From an uncultured Clostridia bacterium (GTDB lineage: Bacteria > Bacillota > Dehalobacteriia > UBA4068 > JAAVYR01): a stretch of DNA of 11,416 nt. The notes under the pieces are model-generated. The model ran no database searches, was not told where the DNA came from, and was given only the letters and a program-made list of their open reading frames with translations. The stretch is taken from NCBI GenBank assembly GCA_946562005.1, contig CAMNVD010000033.1, forward strand, positions 1 through 11,416, in the 5' to 3' direction. The position numbers and the translations under genes were made by a program. Shown one piece after another: positions 1 through 5,833 of the stretch. Within the stretch, counting starts at the first letter, position 1. Each line of letters begins with the position of its first letter.

Positions 1-51
1 GAAGGCGGCAGAACTGTTGGCGCTGGTGTTGTTTCTAAAATTGAGGCGTAA
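1..51 (+). CDS. tuf: Elongation factor Tu, C-terminal fragment
   Basis: The first 16 codons read in frame 1 to a TAA stop at 49-51, giving a peptide that ends GRTVGAGVVSKIEA. This is the characteristic C-terminus of bacterial EF-Tu (domain 3, GRTVGAGVV followed by a short variable tail). EF-Tu is the GTPase that delivers aminoacyl-tRNA to the ribosomal A site. The gene is cut by the left edge, so nothing can be said about its GTPase domain. tuf directly upstream of rpsJ is the common arrangement when the str operon (rpsL-rpsG-fusA-tuf) abuts the S10 operon. The identification rests on a short but very distinctive peptide plus context. Confidence 0.93.
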   Translation, partial: EGGRTVGAGVVSKIEA

Positions 52-74
52 GTAATTTTTGTTAAAGATTGAAA

Positions 75-107
75 CTGAAGGGAGTAATTATGTATTACTC
101 CCTTCAG
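75..107 (+). terminator. Perfect 14-bp hairpin after tuf, terminator-like
   Basis: CTGAAGGGAGTAAT (75-88) is followed by a 5-nt loop (89-93) and its exact reverse complement ATTACTCCCTTCAG (94-107). The stem begins 23 nt after the tuf stop. The following bases (108-118) are only moderately T-rich (6 T in 11, no uninterrupted T run), so it is not a textbook intrinsic terminator. It may be a partial terminator or attenuator separating the str and S10 transcription units, or an RNA-processing or 3'-end-stabilising hairpin. The structure is seen directly; its function is inferred. Confidence 0.6.
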
Positions 108-216
108 GGTCGTTCTTTAAGGACTGTGATGATGCAAGAGGTTGCGTTCTTTGGGGCGGTAATTCTTGCGGAGAATGTCCGGATATAAAATCGGGCGAAA
201 AGGAGGAAGTTTTATA
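108..216 (+). promoter_or_regulatory. Putative rpsJ (S10 operon) leader region
   Basis: This non-coding stretch lies between the hairpin and the rpsJ start. It can form a two-part helix: outer GGAC (121-124) with GTCC (177-180), and inner GCAAGA (134-139) with TCTTGC (164-169), extendable by G-U pairs. The octamer CGTTCTTT occurs twice, at 111-118 and 145-152. A TATAAA-like box at 184-189 has no acceptable -35 partner, so no promoter is called. S10-operon leaders are sites of ribosomal-protein feedback in some bacteria (L4 in E. coli). Such control here is only an inference from position and foldability. Confidence 0.3.
201..206 (+). promoter_or_regulatory. Ribosome binding site of rpsJ
   Basis: AGGAGG lies 10 nt before the ATG at 217. 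It decides the rpsJ start: two in-frame upstream codons (TTG at 166, ATG at 175) would add 14-17 residues, but neither has a well-spaced Shine-Dalgarno sequence, and S10 proteins normally begin with a sequence like the one starting at 217. Confidence 0.85.
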
Positions 217-525
217 ATGGGAAAACAAAAAATCCGTATTCGGTTGAAAGCATTCGACCACAAGTTGTTGGATCAATCTGCTGAAAAAATTGTTGACACC
301 GCAAAAAGAAGCGGCGCAAAAGTTTCTGGTCCTATTCCTCTCCCAACAGAGAAGAATATTTATACCATTTTGCGTGCTCCTCATGTTAACAAGGATTCTC
401 GTGAACAATTTGAAATGAGAACCCATAAAAGATTGATTGACATTTTGGAACCGGCTGCAAAGACCATGGATTCTTTGATGCGGTTGGATTTACCCGCAGG
501 CGTTGATATCGAAATTAAGCTGTGA
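217..525 (+). CDS. rpsJ: 30S ribosomal protein S10
   Basis: This 102-residue protein has the family's usual length and carries the S10 signature: the N-terminal KIRIRLKAFDHKLLD strand and helix, the conserved GPIPLPTE loop at residues 38-45, and the SREQFEMRTHKRLIDI segment around 61-76. S10 is a 30S head protein in the tertiary binding group and, as NusE, partners NusB in antitermination in bacteria generally. It is the first gene of the S10 block. The start at 217 is preferred over in-frame upstream starts because of the AGGAGG 10 nt before it and the family length. It is followed by an unusually long 133-nt gap before rplC. Confidence 0.98.
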   Translation: MGKQKIRIRLKAFDHKLLDQSAEKIVDTAKRSGAKVSGPIPLPTEKNIYTILRAPHVNKDSREQFEMRTHKRLIDILEPAAKTMDSLMRLDLPAGVDIEIKL

Positions 526-658
526 TTTCGGGGTTGTGTAAACATAAGGATACACCCGGATGAGTGGGCTAAGTAAATCCAGAAAAATCAAGGTAGTAAC
601 TGTCGAGCAATGCTGTGGCTGACGGTAACTCGAATAAAATGAACGGAGGTGCTAGAAT
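526..658 (+). promoter_or_regulatory. Long structured spacer between rpsJ and rplC
   Basis: At 133 nt this is the longest gap inside the S10-spc block, where other gaps are 62 nt or less. It can form a small hairpin GTGTA (536-540) / TACAC (551-555) and a second one, ACTGTC (599-604) / GACGGT (621-626, one G-U pair), with a further AGC/GCT pairing inside. A potential 20-codon mini-ORF runs from ATG 560 to TGA 620-622, with AAGGA at 546-550 ahead of it. The rplC ribosome binding site CGGAGGT (644-650) closes the region. I found no convincing sigma-A promoter. The structures are seen; a regulatory role, for example a mid-operon leader upstream of L3/L4, is inferred. Confidence 0.35.
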
Positions 659-1291
659 ATGCCGAAGGCTATTCTTGGCAAGAAAATTGGGATGACCCAA
701 ATTTTCAGTCCCGAGGGCAAAATCATTCCTGTAACGGTGATTGAAGCTGGCCCTTGCGTGGTAACACAAGTGAAAACCAAAGCTTCTGATGATTATGAAG
801 CGATTCAAATTGGTTTTGACGCTGTGAGAGAAAAATTGATTAACAAAGCACAAAAAGGTCACTTAGCAAAAGCTGGTGTGGGTCCATTGAGAAGCTTAAG
901 AGAGCTTCGCTTGGAAGATGCAAGTGCATATCAACCTGGACAAGAAATCAAAGTTGATATTTTTGCTGAAGGTGAATTGGTGGATGTGGAAGGTATCTCT
1001 AAAGGGAAAGGCTTTGCTGGTACTATTAAGAGATGGGGACATCACCAAGGACCAATGAGTCATGGTAGTAAAAACCATAGACGTCCTGCTAGTGCTGGTG
1101 CAAAAGGACCTGCTCGTGTATTTAAAGGTAAAAAATCTCCTGGCCATATGGGTTCTGAACGGGTAACTGTGCAAAACTTAGAAGTGGTTAAGGTAGATGG
1201 TGAAAAAAATCTTTTATTAGTAAAAGGCGCAATTCCGGGCCCAAAACAAGGCTTGGTATATGTGGCAAGCGCAGTGAAATCTGCAAACTAA
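659..1291 (+). CDS. rplC: 50S ribosomal protein L3
   Basis: The product is 210 residues, typical for bacterial L3. It opens with the KAILGKKIGMTQIF segment, has EAGPCVVTQVKT at about 29-40, the KGKGFAG motif at 115-121, and the long extension rich in glycine, histidine and basic residues (WGHHQGPMSHGSKNHRRP, about 126-143) that reaches towards the peptidyl-transferase centre. RVFKGKKSPGHMG at 153-165 is also characteristic. L3 is an early assembly protein of the large subunit and binds 23S rRNA. CGGAGGT lies 8 nt before the ATG. rplD follows after 25 nt. No anomaly is seen in the coding sequence. Confidence 0.98.
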   Translation: MPKAILGKKIGMTQIFSPEGKIIPVTVIEAGPCVVTQVKTKASDDYEAIQIGFDAVREKLINKAQKGHLAKAGVGPLRSLRELRLEDASAYQPGQEIKVDIFAEGELVDVEGISKGKGFAGTIKRWGHHQGPMSHGSKNHRRPASAGAKGPARVFKGKKSPGHMGSERVTVQNLEVVKVDGEKNLLLVKGAIPGPKQGLVYVASAVKSAN

Positions 1292-1316
1292 TGCGGGGTA
1301 GAAAGGAGGTAACAAC

Positions 1317-1940
1317 ATGACACAAGTAGCAGTTTATAATCTCGAAGGCGCTCAAGTGGGCGAAATCGAATTAAACGATAATATTTTTAACAGACAAGTA
1401 AATGTTCCTGTTATGCATCAAGCCGCAACATTATTCTTGGCTTCTCAAAGACGGGGCACCCATGCTACCAAAACCAGAGCTATGGTTTCCGGTGGCGGTA
1501 GAAAACCTTGGAAACAAAAAGGCACCGGCCGTGCTCGTGCTGGTTCTAGCCGCAGCCCTATCTGGCGTGCCGGTGGTATTACATTTGGTCCCTCTCCCCG
1601 CAAATATGGCTTTAGTATGCCAAGAAAATTGCGTCGGGTGGCTTTGGCTTCTGCTTTATCTGATAAAATGCAAAACGGTAATCTTATCGTTTTGGATAGT
1701 TTAGCAATGGAAGCGCCAAAAACAAAAACAATGGCTGGTTTATTAGATAAATTTGATACAAGAAGCGCTTTGGTGGTTGTTCCTTGCGGCTGCTGTGAAA
1801 ATGCAGTAAAATCCACCAGAAATATCGAAAAGGCTCTTCCTGTAGAAGTGACCAGCATGAATACTTACTATGTGCTAGCTCATGAAAAACTCTTCATTGC
1901 GAAAGATGCCTTGGGCTGGTTGGAAGGGGTGCTTGGTTAA
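1317..1940 (+). CDS. rplD: 50S ribosomal protein L4
   Basis: This 207-residue L4 has the conserved loop RRGTHATKTRAMVSGGGRKPWKQKGTGRARAGSSRSPIWRAGG split over residues 45-87, which lines the polypeptide exit tunnel, followed by the globular domain starting near FGPSPRKYGFSMPRKLRR (90-107). L4 binds 23S rRNA and in E. coli also represses the S10 operon; whether it does so here is unknown. AAGGAGGT at 1303-1310 precedes the ATG. The stop overlaps the rplW start (TAATG), so the two are probably coupled. An oddity is a Cys-Gly-Cys-Cys cluster at residues 157-160, in a part of the family that I recall as cysteine-poor. Confidence 0.98.
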   Translation: MTQVAVYNLEGAQVGEIELNDNIFNRQVNVPVMHQAATLFLASQRRGTHATKTRAMVSGGGRKPWKQKGTGRARAGSSRSPIWRAGGITFGPSPRKYGFSMPRKLRRVALASALSDKMQNGNLIVLDSLAMEAPKTKTMAGLLDKFDTRSALVVVPCGCCENAVKSTRNIEKALPVEVTSMNTYYVLAHEKLFIAKDALGWLEGVLG

Positions 1941-2227
1941 TGAGAGACCTTCAAGATGTTTTAATTAAACCGATGGTTTCCGAGAAATCCATTGCTTTGA
2001 TGGAAGAAGGCAAATATTCTTTTGTTGTAGCAAAGGATGCTAATAAAATCGAAATCAAACAAGCGGTAGAAAAACTCTTTGATGTGAAGGTAATCGCTGT
2101 GACTACTAGAAATGTCAAAGGTAAATTAAAAACTTTCGGTCGCTATAAGGGCTATCGTCCAGATACAAAAAGAGCGATTGTAACATTAAAAGCCGGCGAT
2201 AAGATTGAAATCTTTTCCGGTATGTAA
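1940..2227 (+). CDS. rplW: 50S ribosomal protein L23
   Basis: The 95-residue product starts MRDLQDVLIKPMVSEKS, a standard L23 opening (IKP.VSEKS), and contains the KxxIKQAVEKLFDVKV helix-strand (about 36-51) and the basic loop NVKGKLKTFGRYKGYRPDTKRAIVTL (about 58-83). L23 sits at the tunnel exit, where trigger factor and SRP dock. Its ATG shares its first base with the last base of the rplD TAA stop. A purine-rich GGAAGGGG inside the end of rplD (1922-1929) serves as ribosome binding site, 10 nt before the start, so translational coupling with L4 is likely. Confidence 0.98.
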   Translation: MRDLQDVLIKPMVSEKSIALMEEGKYSFVVAKDANKIEIKQAVEKLFDVKVIAVTTRNVKGKLKTFGRYKGYRPDTKRAIVTLKAGDKIEIFSGM

Positions 2228-2251
2228 CAAATAGGCAAAGGAGGAAGAATA

Positions 2252-3079
2252 ATGGGCATTAAAAAATACAAGCCTACATCACCTGGCCGCCGGGGCATGA
2301 CAGTTTCTACATTTGAAGAAATCACCACTGCTACTCCGGAAAAAAGTTTGTTACAGCCATTGAAGAAAAATGGTGGCCGTAATAACGAAGGCCATTTGAC
2401 TATGCGCCATCAAGGTGGCGGTCATAAAAGACGGTATCGTGTTATTGACTTCAAGCGGAATAAAGACGGTGTGCCTGCAAAAGTTGCAAGCATTGAATAC
2501 GACCCAAACAGAACTGCAAATATTGCATTGTTGCATTACTTAGACGGGGAAAAACGCTATATCTTAGCACCAGTTGGTATTGGTGTTGGGGATATGGTTG
2601 TCTCTGGTCCTGATGCAGATATTAAACCTGGCAATGCATTGCCATTGGTGAACATTCCTGTTGGTACAGTGGTACACAATGTTGAAATGAGACCTGGTAA
2701 CGGCGGTCAAATCGCTCGTTCTGCCGGCGCTTCTGTGCAATTGATGGCAAAAGAAGGCAAATATGCAATTCTTAGAATGCCATCCGGTGAAATGAGAATG
2801 ATTGGCATTAACTGCCGTGCAACCATCGGTCAAGTTGGTAATGTAGACCAAGAAAATATCAACTTAGGGAAAGCTGGGAGAAACCGTTGGTTGGGTGTAA
2901 GACCTGCTAACCGTGGGGTTGTTATGAATCCTGTTGACCACCCACATGGTGGTGGTGAAGGTCGTTCTCCTGTTGGTCGTAATCCAGTTACACCTTGGGG
3001 TAAACCTGCTCTTGGTACCAAAACACGGAAGAAAAAGAAAGCTTCCACCAAGCTTATTATTAAACGCCGCGGCAAATAA
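2252..3079 (+). CDS. rplB: 50S ribosomal protein L2
   Basis: This 275-residue protein matches the family's length. It has MGIKKYKPTSPGRRGMTV at the N-terminus, the RHQGGGHKRRYRVIDFKR RNA-binding segment (52-69), the GKAGRNRWLG segment (207-216) and the invariant HPHGGGEG at 230-237. The histidine at 230 corresponds to the conserved residue near the peptidyl-transferase centre (His229 in E. coli numbering). The C-terminus is strongly basic (KTRKKKKASTK). L2 is a core 23S rRNA-binding protein needed for subunit association and peptide-bond formation. AAAGGAGG at 2237-2244 precedes the ATG. The 62-nt gap to rpsS is longer than most in the block. Confidence 0.98.
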   Translation: MGIKKYKPTSPGRRGMTVSTFEEITTATPEKSLLQPLKKNGGRNNEGHLTMRHQGGGHKRRYRVIDFKRNKDGVPAKVASIEYDPNRTANIALLHYLDGEKRYILAPVGIGVGDMVVSGPDADIKPGNALPLVNIPVGTVVHNVEMRPGNGGQIARSAGASVQLMAKEGKYAILRMPSGEMRMIGINCRATIGQVGNVDQENINLGKAGRNRWLGVRPANRGVVMNPVDHPHGGGEGRSPVGRNPVTPWGKPALGTKTRKKKKASTKLIIKRRGK

Positions 3080-3141
3080 TCAGATGTGGTTAGCCGTTAG
3101 CTAATGTGAATTAAGAATTGCTGAAGGGAGGCAAAAATAGT

Positions 3142-3420
3142 ATGGGTAGATCTTTGAAAAAAGGACCTTACTGTGATGAGAAATTGTTGAGCAGAATCGA
3201 AGCCATGAATGAAGCCGGCGATAAAAAAGTAATCAAAAGCTGGTCTCGCCGTTCCACAATTTTTCCTCAGATGGTAGGCCATACGATTGCTGTGCATGAT
3301 GGCAGAAAACACGTGCCGGTATATATCTCCGAAGATATGGTTGGACATAAATTGGGCGAGTTCGCTGTAACTCGTTTCTATAAAGGTCATGCTGACACTG
3401 AAAAAACTACAAGAAGATAG
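3142..3420 (+). CDS. rpsS: 30S ribosomal protein S19
   Basis: This 92-residue S19 reads MGRSLKKGPYCDEK at its start, WSRRSTIFPQMVGHTIAVHDGRKHVPV across 34-60 and MVGHKLGEFAVTR at about 66-78, all hallmarks of the family. S19 lies in the 30S head and forms a complex with S13 close to the A site. The start is ATG 3142, with AAGGGAGG (3124-3131) 10 nt upstream; an in-frame TTG at 3118 would add 8 residues but has no good ribosome binding site and does not fit the family. Cys11 replaces what I remember as usually a valine (GPFVD), one of several unusual cysteines in this cluster. Confidence 0.98.
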   Translation: MGRSLKKGPYCDEKLLSRIEAMNEAGDKKVIKSWSRRSTIFPQMVGHTIAVHDGRKHVPVYISEDMVGHKLGEFAVTRFYKGHADTEKTTRR

Positions 3421-3460
3421 TTTTAAAAATACACTCTTTTGTTGAGAGGAGGTTATCGTT

Positions 3461-3802
3461 TTGGAAGCGAAAGCGATTGCAAAATATATTCGTATTTCCC
3501 CTCGGAAAGCTCGTCAGGTAGCTGACTTGGTAAGAGGGAAAAATGTTACGCAAGCAGAAGCTATTTTGAAATTCACCCCAAACAAAGCCGGTGCTTTGAT
3601 TGGCAAAGTATTAAAATCCGCTACTGCAAATGCTGAACACAACCTTTCTTTGTCTAAGGAAAGCTTATATGTTACCAAGATTTACATTGACCAAGGTCCT
3701 TCTTTGAAACGGTTTAAGCCTAGAGCTATGGGCCGTGCGGACCATATGGTACATCGTACTAGTCATATTACTGTAGTAGTAGGAGATAGGGAGGAGGAAT
3801 AA
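3461..3802 (+). CDS. rplV: 50S ribosomal protein L22
   Basis: The 113-residue product has the L22 fold signatures: IRISPRKARQVADLVRGKNV (10-29), NAEHNLSLSKESLYV (57-71) and the tunnel-lining hairpin and loop SLKRFKPRAMGRADHMVHRTSHITVVV (81-107). L22 contacts all domains of 23S rRNA and narrows the exit tunnel; its loop is a known site of macrolide-resistance changes. The start codon is TTG at 3461, supported by GAGGAGGT 7 nt upstream and by alignment of EAKAIAKYIRISP with the normal L22 N-terminus. The GRADHMVHRTSHIT wording resembles Negativicutes sequences as I recall them. It ends 3 nt before rpsC. Confidence 0.97.
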   Translation: MEAKAIAKYIRISPRKARQVADLVRGKNVTQAEAILKFTPNKAGALIGKVLKSATANAEHNLSLSKESLYVTKIYIDQGPSLKRFKPRAMGRADHMVHRTSHITVVVGDREEE

Positions 3803-3805
3803 TCG

Positions 3806-4489
3806 GTGGGTCAAAAAGTACATCCTAAGGGATTTCGAATTGGTGTAATTAAGGACTGGGATGCTAAATGGTATGCCGAAAAAGATTTCCAGGCCTATCT
3901 GCATGAAGATTTGAAAATCAGAAAATATGTCAAAGAAAAATTATTTGCTGCCGGTATTGCTCGTGTAGAAATCGAACGGGCTGCAAACCGTGTGAAAGTA
4001 AACATTTCTACTGCAAAACCGGGTATTGTTATCGGTCGCGGTGGCGCTGAAGTAGAAAACTTACGTAAAGCATTAGAAAAAATGACCGGTAAAAAAGTCA
4101 ACATTAATATTGTTGAAATCAAAAAACCTGAATTGGAAGCAATCTTGGTGGGTGAAAGCGTAGCCGCAGCTCTCGAAAAACGTATTGCCTTCCGTCGGGC
4201 TATGAAACAGACTGTTTCTAGAACCATGAGAATGGGTGCTGAAGGTATCAAAATCATGTGTTCCGGTCGCTTAGGCGGTGCAGAAATCGCTCGTACTGAA
4301 TGGTATGTAGAAGGGAAAGTTCCGCTTCATACCTTAAGAGCTGATATTGATTATGCATTTACCGAAGCAAACACTACCTATGGTAAAATCGGTATCAAAG
4401 TATGGATTTACAAAGGTGAAGTATTGCCTACGAAAGCAGCTGTAGCTAACGGGCAAGAAAAAAAGCAGGCTGTAGGGGGAGGCGAATAG
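3806..4489 (+). CDS. rpsC: 30S ribosomal protein S3
   Basis: This 227-residue S3 starts from GTG 3806 with MGQKVHPKGFRIGVIKDWDAKW, the standard opening. It has a KH domain whose GXXG loop is the GRGG at 77-80, within KPGIVIGRGGAEVENLR. The C-terminal domain contains SGRLGGAEIAR (153-163) and the ADIDYAFTEANTTYGKIGIKVWIYKGEV segment (179-206). S3 binds the 30S head, forms the mRNA entry site with S4 and S5, and has helicase-associated function. The ribosome binding site GGAGG (3793-3797) lies inside the end of rplV, so translation is likely coupled. Cys152 sits immediately before the SGRLGG motif. Confidence 0.98.
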   Translation: MGQKVHPKGFRIGVIKDWDAKWYAEKDFQAYLHEDLKIRKYVKEKLFAAGIARVEIERAANRVKVNISTAKPGIVIGRGGAEVENLRKALEKMTGKKVNINIVEIKKPELEAILVGESVAAALEKRIAFRRAMKQTVSRTMRMGAEGIKIMCSGRLGGAEIARTEWYVEGKVPLHTLRADIDYAFTEANTTYGKIGIKVWIYKGEVLPTKAAVANGQEKKQAVGGGE

Positions 4490-4492
4490 AAG

Positions 4493-4927
4493 ATGTTACT
4501 TCCAAAAAGAGTAAAATATCGCCGTCAACATCGGGGACGGATGAGAGGCGCTGCTCATAAAGGTAACTTTGTATCTTACGGTGAATACGGTTTGCAATCC
4601 TTAGAATCTGCTTGGATTACTAGCCGTCAAATCGAAGCAGCTCGTATTGCAATGACTCGTTACATCAAACGTGGCGGTCAAGTATGGATTAAAATTTTCC
4701 CACATAAACCTGTAACGGAAAAACCTGCCGAAACTCGTATGGGTAGCGGGAAAGGTTCTCCTGAATACTGGGTAGCTGTTGTAAAACCCGGTCGGGTAAT
4801 GTTTGAATTAGCCGGTGTATCCGAAGAAGTAGCAAGAGAAGCTCTTCGGTTGGCTCAACACAAATTGCCTGTAAAATGCAAATTTGTGAAGCGTGAAGAA
4901 GTAGGTGGTGAAGCCAATGAAAACTAA
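4493..4927 (+). CDS. rplP: 50S ribosomal protein L16
   Basis: The 144-residue protein begins MLLPKRVKYRRQHRGRM and carries GEYGLQSLESAWITSRQIEAARIAMTRYIKRGG over residues 30-62, followed by WIKIFPHKPVTEKPAETRMGSGKG (65-88) and WVAVVKPGR (93-101). This is textbook L16, which organises the A-site tRNA binding region of the large subunit. GGGGGAGG (4475-4482) at the end of rpsC acts as ribosome binding site, 10 nt before the ATG. Its last 11 nt overlap rpmC. Cys129 (KLPVKCKF) lies where I recall threonine in most relatives. Confidence 0.98.
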   Translation: MLLPKRVKYRRQHRGRMRGAAHKGNFVSYGEYGLQSLESAWITSRQIEAARIAMTRYIKRGGQVWIKIFPHKPVTEKPAETRMGSGKGSPEYWVAVVKPGRVMFELAGVSEEVAREALRLAQHKLPVKCKFVKREEVGGEANEN

Positions 4928-5117
4928 AGAAATTCGTGAAATGACCAATGAAGAATTGGTAAGAAAAGTGAATGAATTAAAAACAGAACTTTTTAACCTG
5001 CGTTTTCAATTGGCAACCGGGCAATTAACAAACTCTGCTTCCATTGGTCTTGTGAAAAAAGATATGGCGAGAGTAAAAACAATTATCCGGGAGCGGGAAT
5101 TGAAAAATCAAGGCTAG
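4917..5117 (+). CDS. rpmC: 50S ribosomal protein L29
   Basis: The 66-residue product reads MKTKEIREMTNEELVRKVNELKTELFNLRFQ... and ends in a basic helix with VKKDMARVKTIIRERE, i.e. the two-helix coiled hairpin of L29. L29 binds near the tunnel exit next to L23. ATG 4917 is chosen over the in-frame GTG at 4905, because AGGTGG at 4903-4908 gives an 8-nt spacing to 4917 while the GTG lies inside that site. The gene overlaps the 3' end of rplP by 11 nt, so its translation probably depends on ribosomes finishing rplP. Confidence 0.96.
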   Translation: MKTKEIREMTNEELVRKVNELKTELFNLRFQLATGQLTNSASIGLVKKDMARVKTIIRERELKNQG

Positions 5118-5146
5118 GACATGGGTAATGAAAGGAGGACATATTC

Positions 5147-5413
5147 ATGACTGAAGAAAGAAATATGCGGAAAACCCGGATTGGTTATGTTGTAAGTGAC
5201 AAAATGGACAAAACCATCGTTGTTCGGGTTGACTCTCAGGTTCGTCATCCCCTTTATGGCAAAATTATCCGGTCCAGCAAAAAGTTTAAAGCGCATGACC
5301 AGAACAACACAGCTTCCATGGGGGATAAAGTGTTAATCGCTGAAACCAGACCTCTTTCTAAAGATAAAAGATGGAGATTGGTAGAAGTTTTGGAAAAAGC
5401 ACCTATTGTATAA
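5147..5413 (+). CDS. rpsQ: 30S ribosomal protein S17
   Basis: This 88-residue OB-fold protein has RIGYVVSDKMDKTIVVRVD (about 11-29), HPLYGKIIRSSKKFKAHD (34-51) and the C-terminal ETRPLSKDKRWRLVEVLEKA (66-85) typical of S17, a primary 16S rRNA binder needed early in 30S assembly. AAAGGAGG (5131-5138) lies 8 nt before the ATG at 5147. A second in-frame ATG six codons later lacks such a site. It is the last gene of the S10 block; rplN of the spc block follows after 30 nt with no terminator-like structure, so the two blocks probably share a transcript. Confidence 0.98.
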   Translation: MTEERNMRKTRIGYVVSDKMDKTIVVRVDSQVRHPLYGKIIRSSKKFKAHDQNNTASMGDKVLIAETRPLSKDKRWRLVEVLEKAPIV

Positions 5414-5443
5414 AAAGACCGATAGAAAGGGGGAGGCTGAAGG

Positions 5444-5812
5444 ATGATACAAGCCGAAACCAGATTAAAAGTTGGAGACAACACTGGCGCAAAAGAATTG
5501 CTTTGCATTAAAGTATTAGGCGGTTCTAAACGTCGTTATGCCACAGTAGGCGATGTAATCGTGTGTGCTGTTAAACAAGCAACACCCGGCGGCGTTGTCA
5601 AGAAAGGCGACGTTGTTAAAGCTGTAGTGGTAAGAACCAAAAAAGAAATCAGACGTCCGGATGGCTCTTATATTCGTTTTGATGAAAATTCCGGTGTCAT
5701 TATCAATGACCAAGGGCAACCAAGAGGAACCCGTATCTTTGGGCCTGTTGCTCGTGAATTGAGAGATAAAAACTACATGAAAATTATTTCTTTAGCACCT
5801 GAAGTGCTGTAG
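5444..5812 (+). CDS. rplN: 50S ribosomal protein L14
   Basis: The product has 122 residues, the canonical L14 length. It begins MIQAETRLKVGDNTGAK, has the CIKVLGGS motif (21-28), the GVVKKGDVVKAVVVRTKKE strand region (about 50-68), RRPDGSYIRFDENSGVII (70-87) and the GTRIFGPVARELRD C-terminal motif (95-108). L14 sits at the subunit interface, contacting 16S helix 14, and is the binding site of the silencing factor RsfS. AGGGGGAGG (5428-5436) precedes the ATG. It is the first gene of the spc block. Confidence 0.98.
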   Translation: MIQAETRLKVGDNTGAKELLCIKVLGGSKRRYATVGDVIVCAVKQATPGGVVKKGDVVKAVVVRTKKEIRRPDGSYIRFDENSGVIINDQGQPRGTRIFGPVARELRDKNYMKIISLAPEVL

Positions 5813-5820
5813 GCGGGTAT

Positions 5821-5828
5821 GGAGGTGA
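5821..5828 (+). promoter_or_regulatory. Ribosome binding site that decides the rplX start
   Basis: GGAGGTGA lies 5 nt (8 nt from the GGAGG core) before a TTG at 5834. The alternative in-frame ATG at 5819 overlaps this site by its last base and has only a weak G-rich stretch directly in front of it, so initiation at TTG 5834 is favoured. Confidence 0.7.
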
Positions 5829-5833
5829 AGACA

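Noticed and set aside
69..96. Possible promoter TTGAAA (69-74), 16 bp, TGTATT (91-96)
   Set aside because: The -10 box matches only 4 of 6 consensus bases and lies inside the perfect hairpin; it cannot be separated from chance by eye.
184..191. TATAAAAT resembling a -10 box before rpsJ
   Set aside because: No -35-like hexamer is found at 16-18 bp upstream (around 160-167) and there is no extended TG motif.
166..216. In-frame N-terminal extension of S10 (TTG 166 or ATG 175)
   Set aside because: The AGGAGG at 201-206 lies within the extension and is spaced for ATG 217, and the S10 family length of about 102 fits the shorter form.
88..426. Open frame on the - strand across the rpsJ leader and gene
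   Set aside because: It covers conserved S10 codons in antisense, and the peptide is low-quality with no known motif.
1402..1704. 100-codon open frame on the + strand inside rplD in another frame
   Set aside because: It lies wholly within the conserved L4 gene, has no Shine-Dalgarno sequence of its own and its peptide resembles nothing I know; it is a shadow frame.
1445..1858. 137-codon open frame antisense to rplD
   Set aside because: It is explained by codon bias of the opposite strand; no ribosome binding site or recognisable protein is seen.
3087..3106. Small hairpin TTAGC/GCTAA in the rplB-rpsS gap
   Set aside because: The stem has only 5 bp and is AT-rich, with no T-run; it is too weak to call a terminator or regulatory element.
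3895..4257. 120-codon open frame antisense to rpsC
   Set aside because: It lies fully inside the S3 gene, with a composition that follows the reverse complement of S3 codons and no supporting signals.
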